The notes under the pieces were generated by a model. The model saw only the letters and a program-made list of their open reading frames with translations. It was not told where the DNA came from and searched no databases. The position numbers and the translations under genes were made by a program. This document shows positions 51,329 to 60,855 of a stretch of 64,000 bases of DNA, in pieces (within the stretch, counting starts at the first letter, position 1; every line of letters begins with the position of its first letter). This stretch comes from Winogradskyella sp. J14-2 (GTDB lineage Bacteria > Bacteroidota > Bacteroidia > Flavobacteriales > Flavobacteriaceae). The DNA lies in assembly GCF_001971725.1 (NCBI RefSeq), contig NZ_CP019388.1, positions 2,542,001 to 2,606,000 on the forward strand. The letters run 5' to 3'.

Positions 51329-52309
51329 TTACAGCGTATCTAGGTATGCTTGTAAAAGTTCTACACCTTCCGTATGTATTGTGGTTGTGCCAATAAACGG
51401 CATGCTAAACCCTTCGTTATACTCCGAAATTCTTAACGAAATACTGAATTTTCTCTGAGCTATTTTAGAGTCTTCTAGTGATGTGTCAAAAGCCAATCGC
51501 AATGTTGATTCCTCTTCACAGTCGCCACCTTCGATATGACAGTGTGCACAATTAATATCAAAGTACGATCTAGCTCTATCCTCAAGAGATTCAGAAGTAT
51601 TTTTCCAATTAACTACTGATGACACTTCAGAACTGCTAGAAACACCAGTTAAGTGACCACTATTTACAAATTCATCTAATTGATTAAATCCATTAACTTC
51701 AAAATTCATATTTCTAAGTTTTGGTCCAATTGGTGTTGCATTATCATAAGTGTGATGACAGGTAAAGCAATCTGTGTTAGATGGTATTTCGTAATTTACT
51801 GAGTTGCTTTCGCCATCAGCATCAATCCAAGTTACAGGAACCGTGCTTCCGTTAAAATCTAATACGGCCTCTGTTTGCTCTTCATTCCATTTGTAATCAC
51901 CCGTTTCCCATTCACCATTAATTTTTATAAGCACACGTGTTTCAATAATGGTCTTTCCTAAGGTTAAATCGCGTTCGTCATTATTATAGTAAAATGTTTT
52001 AGCAATTACTGTATTGTCGGGAAAAATTGGCAAACCGTCACCATCATACTGCATTGAAGTATTTTCTGGTAACGCAATTAATCGCTGTTTGTGCGCGTAA
52101 TCTGTAAAAAGCTGTGAATTAAGTTCGTACTTAAAGGCGCGAGAAGAACTATTTAAATCTCCAAGATTTCCAGTAAATAGGTTTAATTCTGAAAGATTAG
52201 GCCTAAACTCTGCAATCACTAAAGGATCTTGTACAGGTGTTATATCATCATCGTTTTCACATGAAAATGCAACTAGTAGAATTGCGAAAAGAAGCGTGAG
52301 TTTTTTCAT
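51329..52309 (-). CDS. Diheme c-type cytochrome lipoprotein (SO2930-like)
   Basis: About 326 residues. The start is set at MKKLTLLFAILL (52309), because the 45 codons upstream do not encode a signal; the lipobox is AFSC. Two heme motifs, CFTCH and CAHCH, lie in the C-terminal half, after a beta-rich region. The layout fits the diheme SO2930/TIGR03806 family. It should be an outer-membrane or periplasmic electron carrier. Partner unknown. Confidence 0.82.
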   Translation of the reverse strand: MKKLTLLFAILLVAFSCENDDDITPVQDPLVIAEFRPNLSELNLFTGNLGDLNSSSRAFKYELNSQLFTDYAHKQRLIALPENTSMQYDGDGLPIFPDNTVIAKTFYYNNDERDLTLGKTIIETRVLIKINGEWETGDYKWNEEQTEAVLDFNGSTVPVTWIDADGESNSVNYEIPSNTDCFTCHHTYDNATPIGPKLRNMNFEVNGFNQLDEFVNSGHLTGVSSSSEVSSVVNWKNTSESLEDRARSYFDINCAHCHIEGGDCEEESTLRLAFDTSLEDSKIAQRKFSISLRISEYNEGFSMPFIGTTTIHTEGVELLQAYLDTL

Positions 52310-52460
52310 TTTTTGATAAGTGGCTGATTCATAGCGAATGTGAAAATAATAAAAAAGCTTTAATCCGCAAGTTGTAATATAATAATGTGTATTGATTTTA
52401 AATAAAAAAGGAATCATCTTTTGATAATTCCTTTTCAAACCCAATATTTTTTATTTATAT

Positions 52461-54149
52461 CTAGATTACTTCAACAAACAACCCTTCATCAGTTTTTTCA
52501 ACTTTGGTTAAGCCGTGTTTTCCTAAGCCTTTAATTCCTTTATCCCAACCCTTATTGCTTAAGCCAGATTGTGCCTTAAGTTCATTTAAATCCATGCGCT
52601 GTGCTTTCTTAAGAATTTCAAAAATGGTTTTTTCGTTATCGCTTAAATCCACTTTTTTCTTTTCTGGTCGCATTTGTGGGAAGAACAATACTTCTTGTAT
52701 ACTTTGGTTATTGGTTAAGAACATAATCAATCGGTCCATACCAATTCCCATACCGGAAGTTGGTGGCATACCATATTCTAAAGCACGTAAGAAGTCAAAG
52801 TCAATAAATTCTGTAGCTTCATCATCGCCTTTTTGTGCTAGTTTTAACTGGTGTTCAAAACGCTCGCGTTGGTCTATTGGGTCATTAAGCTCAGAATACG
52901 CATTGGCGATTTCCTTACCACAAACCATAAGCTCAAAACGCTCAGTTAATTCAGGATTTTCTCTATGCTCTTTACATAACGGACTCATCTCTTTAGGGTA
53001 GTCTGTAATGAATGTTGGTTGTATATAGTTGCCTTCACATTTCTCGCCAAAAATCTCATCAATCAGCTTGCCTTTACCCATGGTGTCGTCTACTTCAATA
53101 CCCATGTCTTTGGCAGCAGATCTAATTTCAGATTCAGATTTACCATAGATGTCAAATCCGGTGAATTCTAAGATAGAATCGCGCATGGTAATACGTTTGT
53201 AAGGTGCTTTAAAGTTGATTTTATGCTCACCAAACGTAGCTTCAGTGGTTCCATTAACCGCAACAGCACAATGCTCTAATAACTTTTCGCAGAAGTCCAT
53301 CATCCAATTGTAATCCTTGTAAGCAACGTAGATTTCCATTGCTGTAAACTCAGGATTATGGGTTCTGTCCATACCTTCGTTACGGAAGTTTTTAGAGAAC
53401 TCATAAACACCCTCAAAACCACCAACGATTAAACGCTTTAAGTAAAGCTCATTGGCAATTCTCATATACAACGGAATGTCTAATGTGTTGTGATGTGTTA
53501 CAAATGGTCTTGCCGCAGCACCACCAGGAATTGGTTGTAAAATTGGTGTTTCAACTTCAAAATAACCAGCGTCATTAAAAAACTGACGCATAGCGTTGAA
53601 TAATTTTGTACGCTTTACAAACACATCTTTTACGTGCGGATTTACAGCCAAATCAGCATAACGCTGTCTGTAACGCTGCTCTGGGTCTGTAAATGCATCG
53701 TAGGTTTTTCCGTCTTTTTGCTTTGGGATAGGTAATGGTTTTAAGGCTTTGCTCAACAGTTTAAACTGCTTTACCATGACTGTTTTTTCACCAACTTTGG
53801 TGGTGAACAATTCGCCTTCAATACCAATAAAATCGCCTAAATCGATTAATTTTTTAAAGACATCGTTGTATAACGACTTGTCTTCGCCTGGGCAAATCAC
53901 ATCTCTATTAAAATACACCTGAATGCGTCCTTCGCTATCTTGTAACTGTGCAAAAGAAGCCTTTCCTTGAACATTAATTGCCATTAGACGACCAGCAACA
54001 ACCACCTGTTTACCTTCTTCATAGTCAGATTTTATCTGTTTGGAAGTATGCGTAACTGGGTATAAATCGGCTGGATAAGGATTAATCCCTAAAGCACGAA
54101 GTTTTTCTAACTTTTGGCGTCTTACTAATTCTTGTTCTGAAAGTTGCAT
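52461..54149 (-). CDS. lysS: Lysyl-tRNA synthetase, class II
   Basis: A 562-residue enzyme: N-terminal OB-fold anticodon-binding domain (about 50-150), then the class II core with motif 2 [20 protein letters not shown] and motif 3 [12 protein letters not shown]. coli LysS is about 505 residues; this one has a C-terminal tail of about 60 residues ([20 protein letters not shown] to end) that looks like a small winged helix. A -7 box TAATTTTG is at 54170-54177 on the minus strand. Confidence 0.95.
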   Translation of the reverse strand: MQLSEQELVRRQKLEKLRALGINPYPADLYPVTHTSKQIKSDYEEGKQVVVAGRLMAINVQGKASFAQLQDSEGRIQVYFNRDVICPGEDKSLYNDVFKKLIDLGDFIGIEGELFTTKVGEKTVMVKQFKLLSKALKPLPIPKQKDGKTYDAFTDPEQRYRQRYADLAVNPHVKDVFVKRTKLFNAMRQFFNDAGYFEVETPILQPIPGGAAARPFVTHHNTLDIPLYMRIANELYLKRLIVGGFEGVYEFSKNFRNEGMDRTHNPEFTAMEIYVAYKDYNWMMDFCEKLLEHCAVAVNGTTEATFGEHKINFKAPYKRITMRDSILEFTGFDIYGKSESEIRSAAKDMGIEVDDTMGKGKLIDEIFGEKCEGNYIQPTFITDYPKEMSPLCKEHRENPELTERFELMVCGKEIANAYSELNDPIDQRERFEHQLKLAQKGDDEATEFIDFDFLRALEYGMPPTSGMGIGMDRLIMFLTNNQSIQEVLFFPQMRPEKKKVDLSDNEKTIFEILKKAQRMDLNELKAQSGLSNKGWDKGIKGLGKHGLTKVEKTDEGLFVEVI

Positions 54150-54169
54150 TCTTGCTTATTTTAAAAATG

Positions 54170-54177
54170 CAAAATTA
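54170..54177 (-). promoter_or_regulatory. -7 box of lysS
   Basis: TAATTTTG on the minus strand fits TAnnTTTG, about 20 bases before the ATG. Confidence 0.45.
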
Positions 54178-54213
54178 CATTATTTCATAGAATTATAGAG
54201 TCGCTTTTGACAG

Positions 54214-54324
54214 AACTTCTCGATACAATTTTTCATGCTTCAAAATCACTCGAAGTGACGTTAGTATAGATAGAAAAGTGGAGGTCAGTTCGAGTGCTGA
54301 GCAGAGCGAAGTGTATCGGGAACC
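54214..54324. repeat. Two class B half elements
   Basis: An inverted half copy at 54214-54260 (ACTTCTCGATACAA to CGAAGTGACG) and a second, diverged direct half at 54283-54324 (GGTCAGTTCGAGTGC to GTATCGGGAAC). They lie between the lysS promoter and the stop of the next gene. Confidence 0.7.
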
Positions 54325-54327
54325 ATT

Positions 54328-55215
54328 TTAATTAGACTTTATAACCTCTAAATTTTGTTTTAGGTTGTTATTATCCGGAAATAATTCAACAGCATTTTGA
54401 AGTACTTCTATAGCCTTTTCTTTTTGGCCTGAAAAGCCCAAGGTGTTGGCTAAACTCATATACGTTCTTGGTTCATCAGGAAAAAGTTTTGTGTTAAGTT
54501 CAAACACGGCAATAACCTCTTCTATGCGATTGGTGTTGAATAGTATTTTGCCATAGGTGTTAAGCTCAAACATACTACTTACTTTACCTTTGAATTTTTT
54601 CAAAAGCTTTTTTTGTTTCCTTTTTAAGCCTTTTGTTCCCTTTTTACTTAAAATATCATCTACGGTAGCTACGATTTGGTAATTAGATTTATAATCATTA
54701 ACCGTGATGATATTCTGAATATCTTCTTCTAACATTTTTACAGGATGTTCTACAATTCGATTGATTTCCTTACCATTTTTGTAAAAAATAACGGTTGGTA
54801 CACGATGAATGTTTAAACCTGCTTCCTCGTGCTGTGGGCTTTGTTTATACATGCCAGCTTCTCTACTTACCGCAACAACTGTTAATTGATCCATAGGATA
54901 ATTGCATGCTTCTAAAACTTTATATAATCTTGGAACTTCCTTTTTACTATCACCACACCAAGTACCCATAAACAAAGTGATGCCGTAGTTTTTTAACTCT
55001 GACGCTATGGCTTCGGTAATAGTTGAATTTGGCTCATAATCATTATAATTTTTGGTAAACCAAGATTTGTAATTATCGCCTTCTAAACCGCTTTTGTCTA
55101 TTTTCCCTAAAAGATAAGGTGTATCGGTATTTTCTGTGATTTCTATATTGAGGTTTTGGGCGTTAAGCTGAAAGGAGAAAATTAAAATCAGAATAGTGTT
55201 TACTGTTCGTTTCAT
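54328..55215 (-). CDS. Thioredoxin-family protein with TPR-like C-terminus
   Basis: About 295 residues, secreted to the periplasm (signal MKRTVNTILILIFSFQLNAQ; start at 55215). A thioredoxin fold (about 70-170) contains LFMGTWCGDSKKEVPRL; only one Cys is in the active-site position (WCGDS), so a classical dithiol is lacking. The C-terminal 100 residues hold TPR-like helices (FELNTKLFPDEPRTYMSLANTLG). Function not clear. Confidence 0.8.
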   Translation of the reverse strand: MKRTVNTILILIFSFQLNAQNLNIEITENTDTPYLLGKIDKSGLEGDNYKSWFTKNYNDYEPNSTITEAIASELKNYGITLFMGTWCGDSKKEVPRLYKVLEACNYPMDQLTVVAVSREAGMYKQSPQHEEAGLNIHRVPTVIFYKNGKEINRIVEHPVKMLEEDIQNIITVNDYKSNYQIVATVDDILSKKGTKGLKRKQKKLLKKFKGKVSSMFELNTYGKILFNTNRIEEVIAVFELNTKLFPDEPRTYMSLANTLGFSGQKEKAIEVLQNAVELFPDNNNLKQNLEVIKSN

Positions 55216-55323
55216 AGTTATAGAATTTTTGATTAATACTTGAAACAAACTTCAAACTTAGAAGCTAAAATTTTTAAAAAAGAGGGTTTGAAATTGGTAC
55301 TAGAACCAAGGTTGAATTTTTAA

Positions 55324-56379
55324 CTATTTGATAAATAGAGACTTAACGTCGTTTCTGGATTGTACTTCCAACTTCTTGTAGATGTTGTTGGTATGCGTTT
55401 TTATGGTGCTAACACTCAAAAATAAGGCCTCTGCAATGTCCTTATTGGTCTTATCTTGTAGTAAATGTTCTAAAACAACTTGCTCTTGTTTAGATAATTT
55501 AGACTTTAAATCTTCAGATTTAGATTGTTTGTTTTTCCACATTCTGTAGAGTAGAAACAAATTCAAGAAAAAAGAAAGGGCAAGCACAGTGTAAAGGTAA
55601 ATATCAAATGAAGCGCTTTTGCTGTCTTCTGTTGATGCCAGCATAAATCGGTCAGCCGCTAATTCATTTCTATATTGGGCAGTGTATGGCGCATTAGGGT
55701 ATGCAGTTTCTAATCGTTCCTTGAGATCGTCGTAATAAGAATTGTTCTGTAAATCTTCAACATAATAGCTATGTAAATCGCTGCTTCTATCTGATAAATA
55801 AGCGTATATGGCGAGTTCTGCTACAGGCTCGTTTAAGGCAGTTCCGTAGTCTTGTAATGTTGTAAACCACTTTTTGTTGTTCAGTTTTCGGTTGGCTTCA
55901 CTTCGCACTTCACCATAAGCAAAACGCATATCGTTTTTAAGGGAATCTATCTTTAAAAATGCATTGGCTCTTGGGTTGTTAGATTCTACTTTGCAAAACA
56001 CCTGATTACCAAAAGAAAAAGGCAATTTTAAGGTGTCTGTGTTTTTTGCAATAAATAGTAATTCTTCACTATTACTGCAGTGACCGTTAAAGTGGTTGAT
56101 GTCTTGTTGTGTTTCGCTGCACTTGTCTACATGGATGCGGTAGATTCGGTTTTCTGTGCTTAGCATATCTCCTTTAAACTCAAAAAAACCTGTTTCGTCT
56201 GCTAAGGTTTTTGCAAAAATTTGTTCAGAATATACACCAGACATTTTACGGTAATCCTCTACAATTGAAAGGTAAACAGTGTTTTGCCATTCATCTGGAT
56301 TTATATAACCAGAAAAAGAATATTGCGCCTCACAATAAAGCGACACCAAAATAAAGCAAATCAATAATTTAAACCGCAT
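55324..56379 (-). CDS. Membrane-anchored LuxR-type regulator
   Basis: 351 residues: signal peptide (cleavage near CEA, 18), an extracytoplasmic domain up to about 255, one membrane segment (DIYLYTVLALSFFLNLFLLYRMW, about 258-280), then a cytoplasmic LuxR HTH (about 290-350; LSKQEQVVLEHLLQDKTNKDIAEALFLSVSTIKTHTNNIYKKL). It links an outside domain directly to DNA binding, with no kinase or receiver. Confidence 0.82.
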   Translation of the reverse strand: MRFKLLICFILVSLYCEAQYSFSGYINPDEWQNTVYLSIVEDYRKMSGVYSEQIFAKTLADETGFFEFKGDMLSTENRIYRIHVDKCSETQQDINHFNGHCSNSEELLFIAKNTDTLKLPFSFGNQVFCKVESNNPRANAFLKIDSLKNDMRFAYGEVRSEANRKLNNKKWFTTLQDYGTALNEPVAELAIYAYLSDRSSDLHSYYVEDLQNNSYYDDLKERLETAYPNAPYTAQYRNELAADRFMLASTEDSKSASFDIYLYTVLALSFFLNLFLLYRMWKNKQSKSEDLKSKLSKQEQVVLEHLLQDKTNKDIAEALFLSVSTIKTHTNNIYKKLEVQSRNDVKSLFIK

Positions 56380-56488
56380 AAAACGAAACTAAACAATTTT
56401 AAGAAACAATAAAATAGTGCCGAGGTAAAAGTGTAACAACTTTAACAAACTAGCGTCATACAGATACATCAAATCATCAAACGAAATT

Positions 56489-56647
56489 ATGAGTATCTGG
56501 CGCGTTATTTTAGCTATTATTTTTCCACCCTTGGCTGTTGTAGATAAAGGCTGTGGATCTTTTCTAATTACATTTATATTGTTTTTTTGCGGCTGGGTTC
56601 CGGGAGTTATTGCTGCTTTGGTAATTCTCAATAATCCAGAACGTTAG
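56489..56647 (+). CDS. YqaE/Pmp3 family membrane peptide
   Basis: A 52-residue peptide MSIWRVILAIIFPPLAVVDK, then GCGSFLITFILFFCGWVPGVIAALVILNN. The two membrane helices with PPLAV and GWVPG..AA are typical of the Pmp3/YqaE/UPF0057 stress-linked family. The start is the ATG at 56489. Confidence 0.92.
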   Translation: MSIWRVILAIIFPPLAVVDKGCGSFLITFILFFCGWVPGVIAALVILNNPER

Positions 56648-56723
56648 TTAATTGTTTTAGAAAATATGATTTTTTTAAAAGTAGAATTATTTAACTTTAA
56701 ATTCACTAAAAAGCTAAATCAAA

Positions 56724-57086
56724 ATGACAACAAAAGACATTGCAGAGAAATTAGTATCCTATTGCAGAAGCAATCAAGAGGATAAGGCCTATGAAGAACT
56801 TTATAGTCCTGAAATTACCAGTATTGAAATGGCAGAGCCAATGAAAGAAGTTCATGGTTTTGAAGGTATACAAAAAAAGGGACAATGGTGGCAAGAAAAT
56901 TTTGAGGTACATGCCACTGAAGTTTCCGATCCTTTGGTTGCAGATAACCACTTTACAGTAAAATTTTGGATGGATACAACACACAAGCCAAGCGGACATC
57001 GTTCTCAAATGAACGAGATCGCTGTATATGAGGTAAAGGATGGTAAAATATGGAAGGAACAATTTTTCTATAACTCTGAAAGCTAA
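56724..57086 (+). CDS. SnoaL/NTF2-like domain protein
   Basis: 120 residues of a cystatin-like alpha+beta fold (N-terminal helix, then KGQWWQENFEVHATEVSDPLVADNHFTVKFWMD and IAVYEVKDGKIWKEQFF). Such proteins are small ligand-binding proteins or enzymes; nothing tells the substrate here. Terminator follows. Confidence 0.82.
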   Translation: MTTKDIAEKLVSYCRSNQEDKAYEELYSPEITSIEMAEPMKEVHGFEGIQKKGQWWQENFEVHATEVSDPLVADNHFTVKFWMDTTHKPSGHRSQMNEIAVYEVKDGKIWKEQFFYNSES

Positions 57087-57108
57087 AAAAAGTTGAAATT
57101 TTTAAGAT

Positions 57109-57138
57109 AAAGCTCAACATGATATGATGTTGAGCTTT
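57109..57138 (+). terminator. Rho-independent terminator
   Basis: Arms AAAGCTCAACAT and ATGTTGAGCTTT with a 6-base loop and a T run. Confidence 0.9.
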
Positions 57139-57187
57139 TTTTATAGAATCTAAATGAAGATTTATAAACGTTTAAGTGGAAAACACA

Positions 57188-57221
57188 TTTATAACCACAA
57201 GGAGAATTAATCGTATCTTTG
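57188..57221 (+). promoter_or_regulatory. Promoter of the lipoprotein-lipB unit
   Basis: TTTA at 57188-57191, a 22-base spacer and TATCTTTG at 57214-57221. If used, the mRNA has a leader of about 200 bases that contains the class B hairpin. Confidence 0.5.
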
Positions 57222-57270
57222 TGTTTTACTACATCAATCTATTTTGCTTTTTGGGTAAAAAGGATGTAGT

Positions 57271-57388
57271 CGTAAGTTCGAGTGATTATGAGGAACAAAA
57301 AATTATATCGAGAACTTTTGTTAGTAAATTTCTGCTTTTCGATACATGTTTTTTTCATTTTTAATCGAAAAATCCACTTGAAGTGACG
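57271..57388. repeat. Class B long hairpin, diverged copy
   Basis: Left end CGTAAGTTCGAGTGA, inner TATCGAGAAC and TTTTCGATACA, right end CACTTGAAGTGACG. It is longer and less paired than the copies at 27 and 28 kb. Confidence 0.7.
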
Positions 57389-57430
57389 AAATATATCAAA
57401 TGCATAAAAGATTAAATCAATTTAAAACAC

Positions 57431-58234
57431 ATGAAAAACATATTTCTGCTTATTGTCCTCGCTTGTTCTGTAGCGAGTTGTAATGTTACCGAATCTATTG
57501 TTTTTAACCAAAATGGTTCGGGTAATTTTTTACTTTCCTACGAGATGGGAGATGCGATGAAAGCCATGACGGAGTCAATGGGAGATAATTCTGATAAAGA
57601 AAAAAAAGAAGGAGGTGAAGTTATGGATACAACCATGGTATTTGCAGATATTATGGAAACCTACAAAGATAGTGTTGCTGCGCTACCAGAAAATAAGCGT
57701 TTAGCGATGGAGGCGGTAAAAGATATGTATATGAGGATGCAGATAAATGAAGAAGAAGGAATTATGAATTTTGGAATGGGTATGCAGTTTGAATCCATCG
57801 CAGAGTTAAAAGACCTTAACGAAAAGTTTAAGAAAATACAAAGCTTAAATGCGCAAGGAGAACAAGTAGATGCCATGAAAGAAAACTCACCACTTGGTAA
57901 CTTTATGGGTAATGAAAATAGCGATGTAGCCTATATGTATACTAATGATGGTTTTTCTAGAATGACAAGCATTAAAGTGCCAGACGAAGCAACAGAAGAT
58001 GCTATGGATGAACTTTTTGACGAAACCGATGAGAGTAATCAGCAGTTTTTAGATTATTTTCAAAGCTCTTTTTACACCGTTAAATTAACGTTTCCTAAAA
58101 CTGTAAAATCCATAAATATCGAAGGTGCTGAATTCTCTGATGATAGAAAAACAGTGTCTTACAAAACCAATTGGGTAGACTATCTTAAAAACCCTAAATT
58201 ACTAGATGTGAACGTGAAATTTGTTGATGAATAA
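57431..58234 (+). CDS. Unrecognised lipoprotein
   Basis: 267 residues with lipobox VASC (about 14-17). The mature part is Met-, Glu- and Asp-rich, with beta strands at both ends ([51 protein letters not shown]). The family is not recognised. It overlaps lipB by 14 bases. Confidence 0.7.
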   Translation: MKNIFLLIVLACSVASCNVTESIVFNQNGSGNFLLSYEMGDAMKAMTESMGDNSDKEKKEGGEVMDTTMVFADIMETYKDSVAALPENKRLAMEAVKDMYMRMQINEEEGIMNFGMGMQFESIAELKDLNEKFKKIQSLNAQGEQVDAMKENSPLGNFMGNENSDVAYMYTNDGFSRMTSIKVPDEATEDAMDELFDETDESNQQFLDYFQSSFYTVKLTFPKTVKSINIEGAEFSDDRKTVSYKTNWVDYLKNPKLLDVNVKFVDE

Positions 58235-58925
58235 AACTGTAAAACTTCAAGATTTAGGCTTAAAAGATTTTAAAGACACCTGGGATTATCAGGAAACGCT
58301 TTTTAAAGCCATTTTAGATACTAAAATTAAGAATAGGAGAGAAGATGCAGGCTTAGCAACCGATAACCATTTTCTGTTTGTAGAGCATCCACATGTGTAT
58401 ACTTTGGGTAAAAGTGGAGACCTGTCTAATTTGTTGCTCTCAGAGGAACAATTAGCAGGGAAAGGTGCAACCTTCTACAAGATTAACAGAGGCGGAGATA
58501 TTACGTATCATGGTCCTGGGCAAATTGTAGGCTATCCTATTTTAGATTTAGATAATTTCTTTACAGACATCCACAAATACCTTAGATTTTTGGAGGAAAT
58601 CATAATTCTTACATTGGCTGAGTATGGTTTAAAAACCGAACGTAGTCCAGGTGAAACAGGTGTTTGGTTAGATGTTGGCACTCCATTTGCCCGAAAAATT
58701 TGTGCTATGGGAGTACGAGCCAGTCGTTGGGTTACTATGCATGGTTTTGCACTTAATGTCAATGCCGATTTAGGCTATTTTGATAATATTATTCCTTGTG
58801 GAATTAGAGGGAAAGCTGTCACATCTTTAAATAATGAACTCGGTATAGAAACTGTTGATGAAAAAGCAGTAAAAGAAAAGATTTTAAAGCATTTTAAGGT
58901 GCTTTTTGAGGCAGAGTTTGTTTAG
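58221..58925 (+). CDS. lipB: Octanoyl-[acyl-carrier-protein]:protein N-octanoyltransferase LipB
   Basis: 234 residues. It transfers octanoyl groups from ACP to lipoyl-domain Lys, the first step in making lipoylated E2 proteins such as the one at 25.7 kb. Motifs: [34 protein letters not shown], catalytic Lys/Cys region [10 protein letters not shown] with IIPCGI. ATG at 58221 or 58227. Confidence 0.93.
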   Translation: MLMNKTVKLQDLGLKDFKDTWDYQETLFKAILDTKIKNRREDAGLATDNHFLFVEHPHVYTLGKSGDLSNLLLSEEQLAGKGATFYKINRGGDITYHGPGQIVGYPILDLDNFFTDIHKYLRFLEEIIILTLAEYGLKTERSPGETGVWLDVGTPFARKICAMGVRASRWVTMHGFALNVNADLGYFDNIIPCGIRGKAVTSLNNELGIETVDEKAVKEKILKHFKVLFEAEFV

Positions 58926-59107
58926 TTTAATATCATGATAAAATAATTAGGACTTTTCACTTTATTCTGAGATATAACGTCGCGTTTTTTGGGCTAACCT
59001 CCGAAATTTTATTTGATAGAATTAATTATAATTTATAGATAAATATCATATTTAGCAAATATGTTAAATGAACCATTCCCAAAACTTTGACCAGTTTTTA
59101 TTCTAAT

Positions 59108-59557
59108 TTATATTTTTTTCCATAATACATCACCACCTGTTAATTCATCTTCTTTTGTGTAACCGTACCATCGCCCTTTACATTCTGTTCCTAATGGATT
59201 TATTTTAAGTATTATCACACCTGATAGCGAGATGTAGTTTTTGCTTGATTCATAAATAAAATTAAGAATTAAGTTTTTAGAAAATTTTCCAGATATTGGA
59301 TAATTCCCGTTAACATGGTTAATTCCTTCACCATAAATGTTAATTCCTTTAATTTTATTTAACACAACAGTATCCTCAAGATAAACCTCTTTAATGTTGT
59401 CTATAAACCAAGAAGCCTTCCAATGCCCTTTAATATCAGGATATCCCAATTGTTTAATTTTGCGATGAGAGTTGATTTCTTTTCCGAATGTGGTTATTAT
59501 TCCGGCCAATAAAGTTGCTCCTGCACCAATTATTGCAGATACTAAGTTTGAGTCCAT
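59108..59557 (-). CDS. Unrecognised membrane-anchored protein
   Basis: 149 residues, N-terminal membrane segment (about 5-23), then a basic stretch and a beta-rich domain (GYPDIKGHWKASWFI, ECKGRWYGYTKEDELTGGDVLWKK). Not assigned to a family. Base composition is slightly more AT-rich than the neighbours. Confidence 0.6.
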   Translation of the reverse strand: MDSNLVSAIIGAGATLLAGIITTFGKEINSHRKIKQLGYPDIKGHWKASWFIDNIKEVYLEDTVVLNKIKGINIYGEGINHVNGNYPISGKFSKNLILNFIYESSKNYISLSGVIILKINPLGTECKGRWYGYTKEDELTGGDVLWKKI

Positions 59558-59685
59558 ATCATAAAATTAAGTAATTACATTGAATGTGATTAGTTATATA
59601 CGTTAAAAACAACTATTTGTAGCCAATTATAACTAGGTGTCTAAATTGTAGATGTAGTCAGCTCAGAATTTCTAAAAAAACTAAT

Positions 59686-60735
59686 CTAAGCCTCCTCATT
59701 AAAAAACACTTTATAGTAGTGCATTTTCTTCTCCTCGTCATAACCACGTTCAAGGTATTCAGCAGAAGCATCTGGTGCATCAACATCGAGTTTTATCTGA
59801 ATGTTGGTGTCTAGTTTTATCTCGGGTTTTATTTTTTGCTTTTGCTTTTTTAAGACGCGTTCAGAGACATCAAACTGGTTTCTAATCAGCACGTTGTTTT
59901 CGGCTTCATAGGTTTTTTTATAGTCTTCAAAAAGTTGTATTTGGTCTTCTTCTTCAAACACTTCTTCTTTAAAGTTTTCAATATTTACAATTTCATTTTC
60001 TTTAAAAAAATCTACTGTCTTTGCTAAGAAATTACTTTGCTCTTGTCCGCCAAAATTGGGTTGTAAAACCTCTTTAGAAAACTCTCTGCATAGCTCAATA
60101 CAGTTTTTGGTGTGTTGGTTACTATCGTCAGGATACTTAATGTTTAGGAAGCTTTTAATCCAGTATTGCGTATCGTAGGTGTTGTTGTCTACACTAAATA
60201 CTATTTTACCTTCCATGTCCGAAGTGTTCAGAATCAGACATCCTTTATCTACTTTCTTAGCTTGTATGCCCTTTTGTACCAAAATGTCATAGTTTCCAGA
60301 CTCTAAATACGTCTGAAAAAACTCGGTTTTGTTTTCAATTTTATAAATACCAATAGCATCTACAAAGAAGTCTTCGTACTGTATATTTTCAAAATGACAA
60401 ACCAATACATCTCCTGTTTTTATTTGAGCTGAATTACTTTGTTCATAAAGATGTGTGACGATGTGTTTAGACGTTTCTACAAAATCAGCTTCTTCTTTAA
60501 AAAGTTGATCAGAGTAGGTGTTGATTTCATTAAGTCCAACATTGCTATGGTGATGAAAACGATAACTTTCTGCAACACTTACAAAAGGTTTTAGTAAGTA
60601 AGGCAACATAAGATTGTAAGTAGCTTCGTCAAAATGCACAGCAGCATCTGAAAACGCGTTTTTTGTATCATTAAACTTGTTGCCAACTTTGTGAATAATG
60701 CAATGTTTTATTGCCGCTTTTTGTCGTTTTATCAT
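59686..60735 (-). CDS. 37-kDa nucleoid-associated protein (NdpA/YejK family)
   Basis: About 349 residues. The start is set at MIKRQKAAIKHCIIHKVG (60735), the usual beginning of the family; the upstream codons encode no domain. The family binds DNA in the nucleoid. No signal peptide. Confidence 0.82.
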   Translation of the reverse strand: MIKRQKAAIKHCIIHKVGNKFNDTKNAFSDAAVHFDEATYNLMLPYLLKPFVSVAESYRFHHHSNVGLNEINTYSDQLFKEEADFVETSKHIVTHLYEQSNSAQIKTGDVLVCHFENIQYEDFFVDAIGIYKIENKTEFFQTYLESGNYDILVQKGIQAKKVDKGCLILNTSDMEGKIVFSVDNNTYDTQYWIKSFLNIKYPDDSNQHTKNCIELCREFSKEVLQPNFGGQEQSNFLAKTVDFFKENEIVNIENFKEEVFEEEDQIQLFEDYKKTYEAENNVLIRNQFDVSERVLKKQKQKIKPEIKLDTNIQIKLDVDAPDASAEYLERGYDEEKKMHYYKVFFNEEA

Positions 60736-60797
60736 CGGTAAATTAATAAGAAAATAAGTGTATGCAATACTACAAAAGGTAGGGCTTAAAACTAAAG

Positions 60798-60824
60798 AAA
60801 ACGCCAAAATAAATTTGGCGTTTT
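60798..60824 (-). terminator. Terminator of the OmpA-family gene
   Basis: Arms AAAACGCCAAA and TTTGGCGTTTT with a short loop, followed by Ts on the minus strand. Confidence 0.85.
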
Positions 60825-60855
60825 CAGACTCAGGGACTTTGAGATTTGGTTATCG

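Noticed and set aside
52504..53001. Plus-strand frame of 165 codons
   Set aside because: Antisense shadow of lysS; no start context or homology.
56389..56631. Minus-strand frame of 80 codons
   Set aside because: It lies opposite the clear YqaE/Pmp3 gene, which explains the coding signal.
57176..57364. A 62-codon open frame on the plus strand
   Set aside because: It runs through the promoter and the class B hairpin; the peptide is derived from repeat sequence and has no plausible start context.
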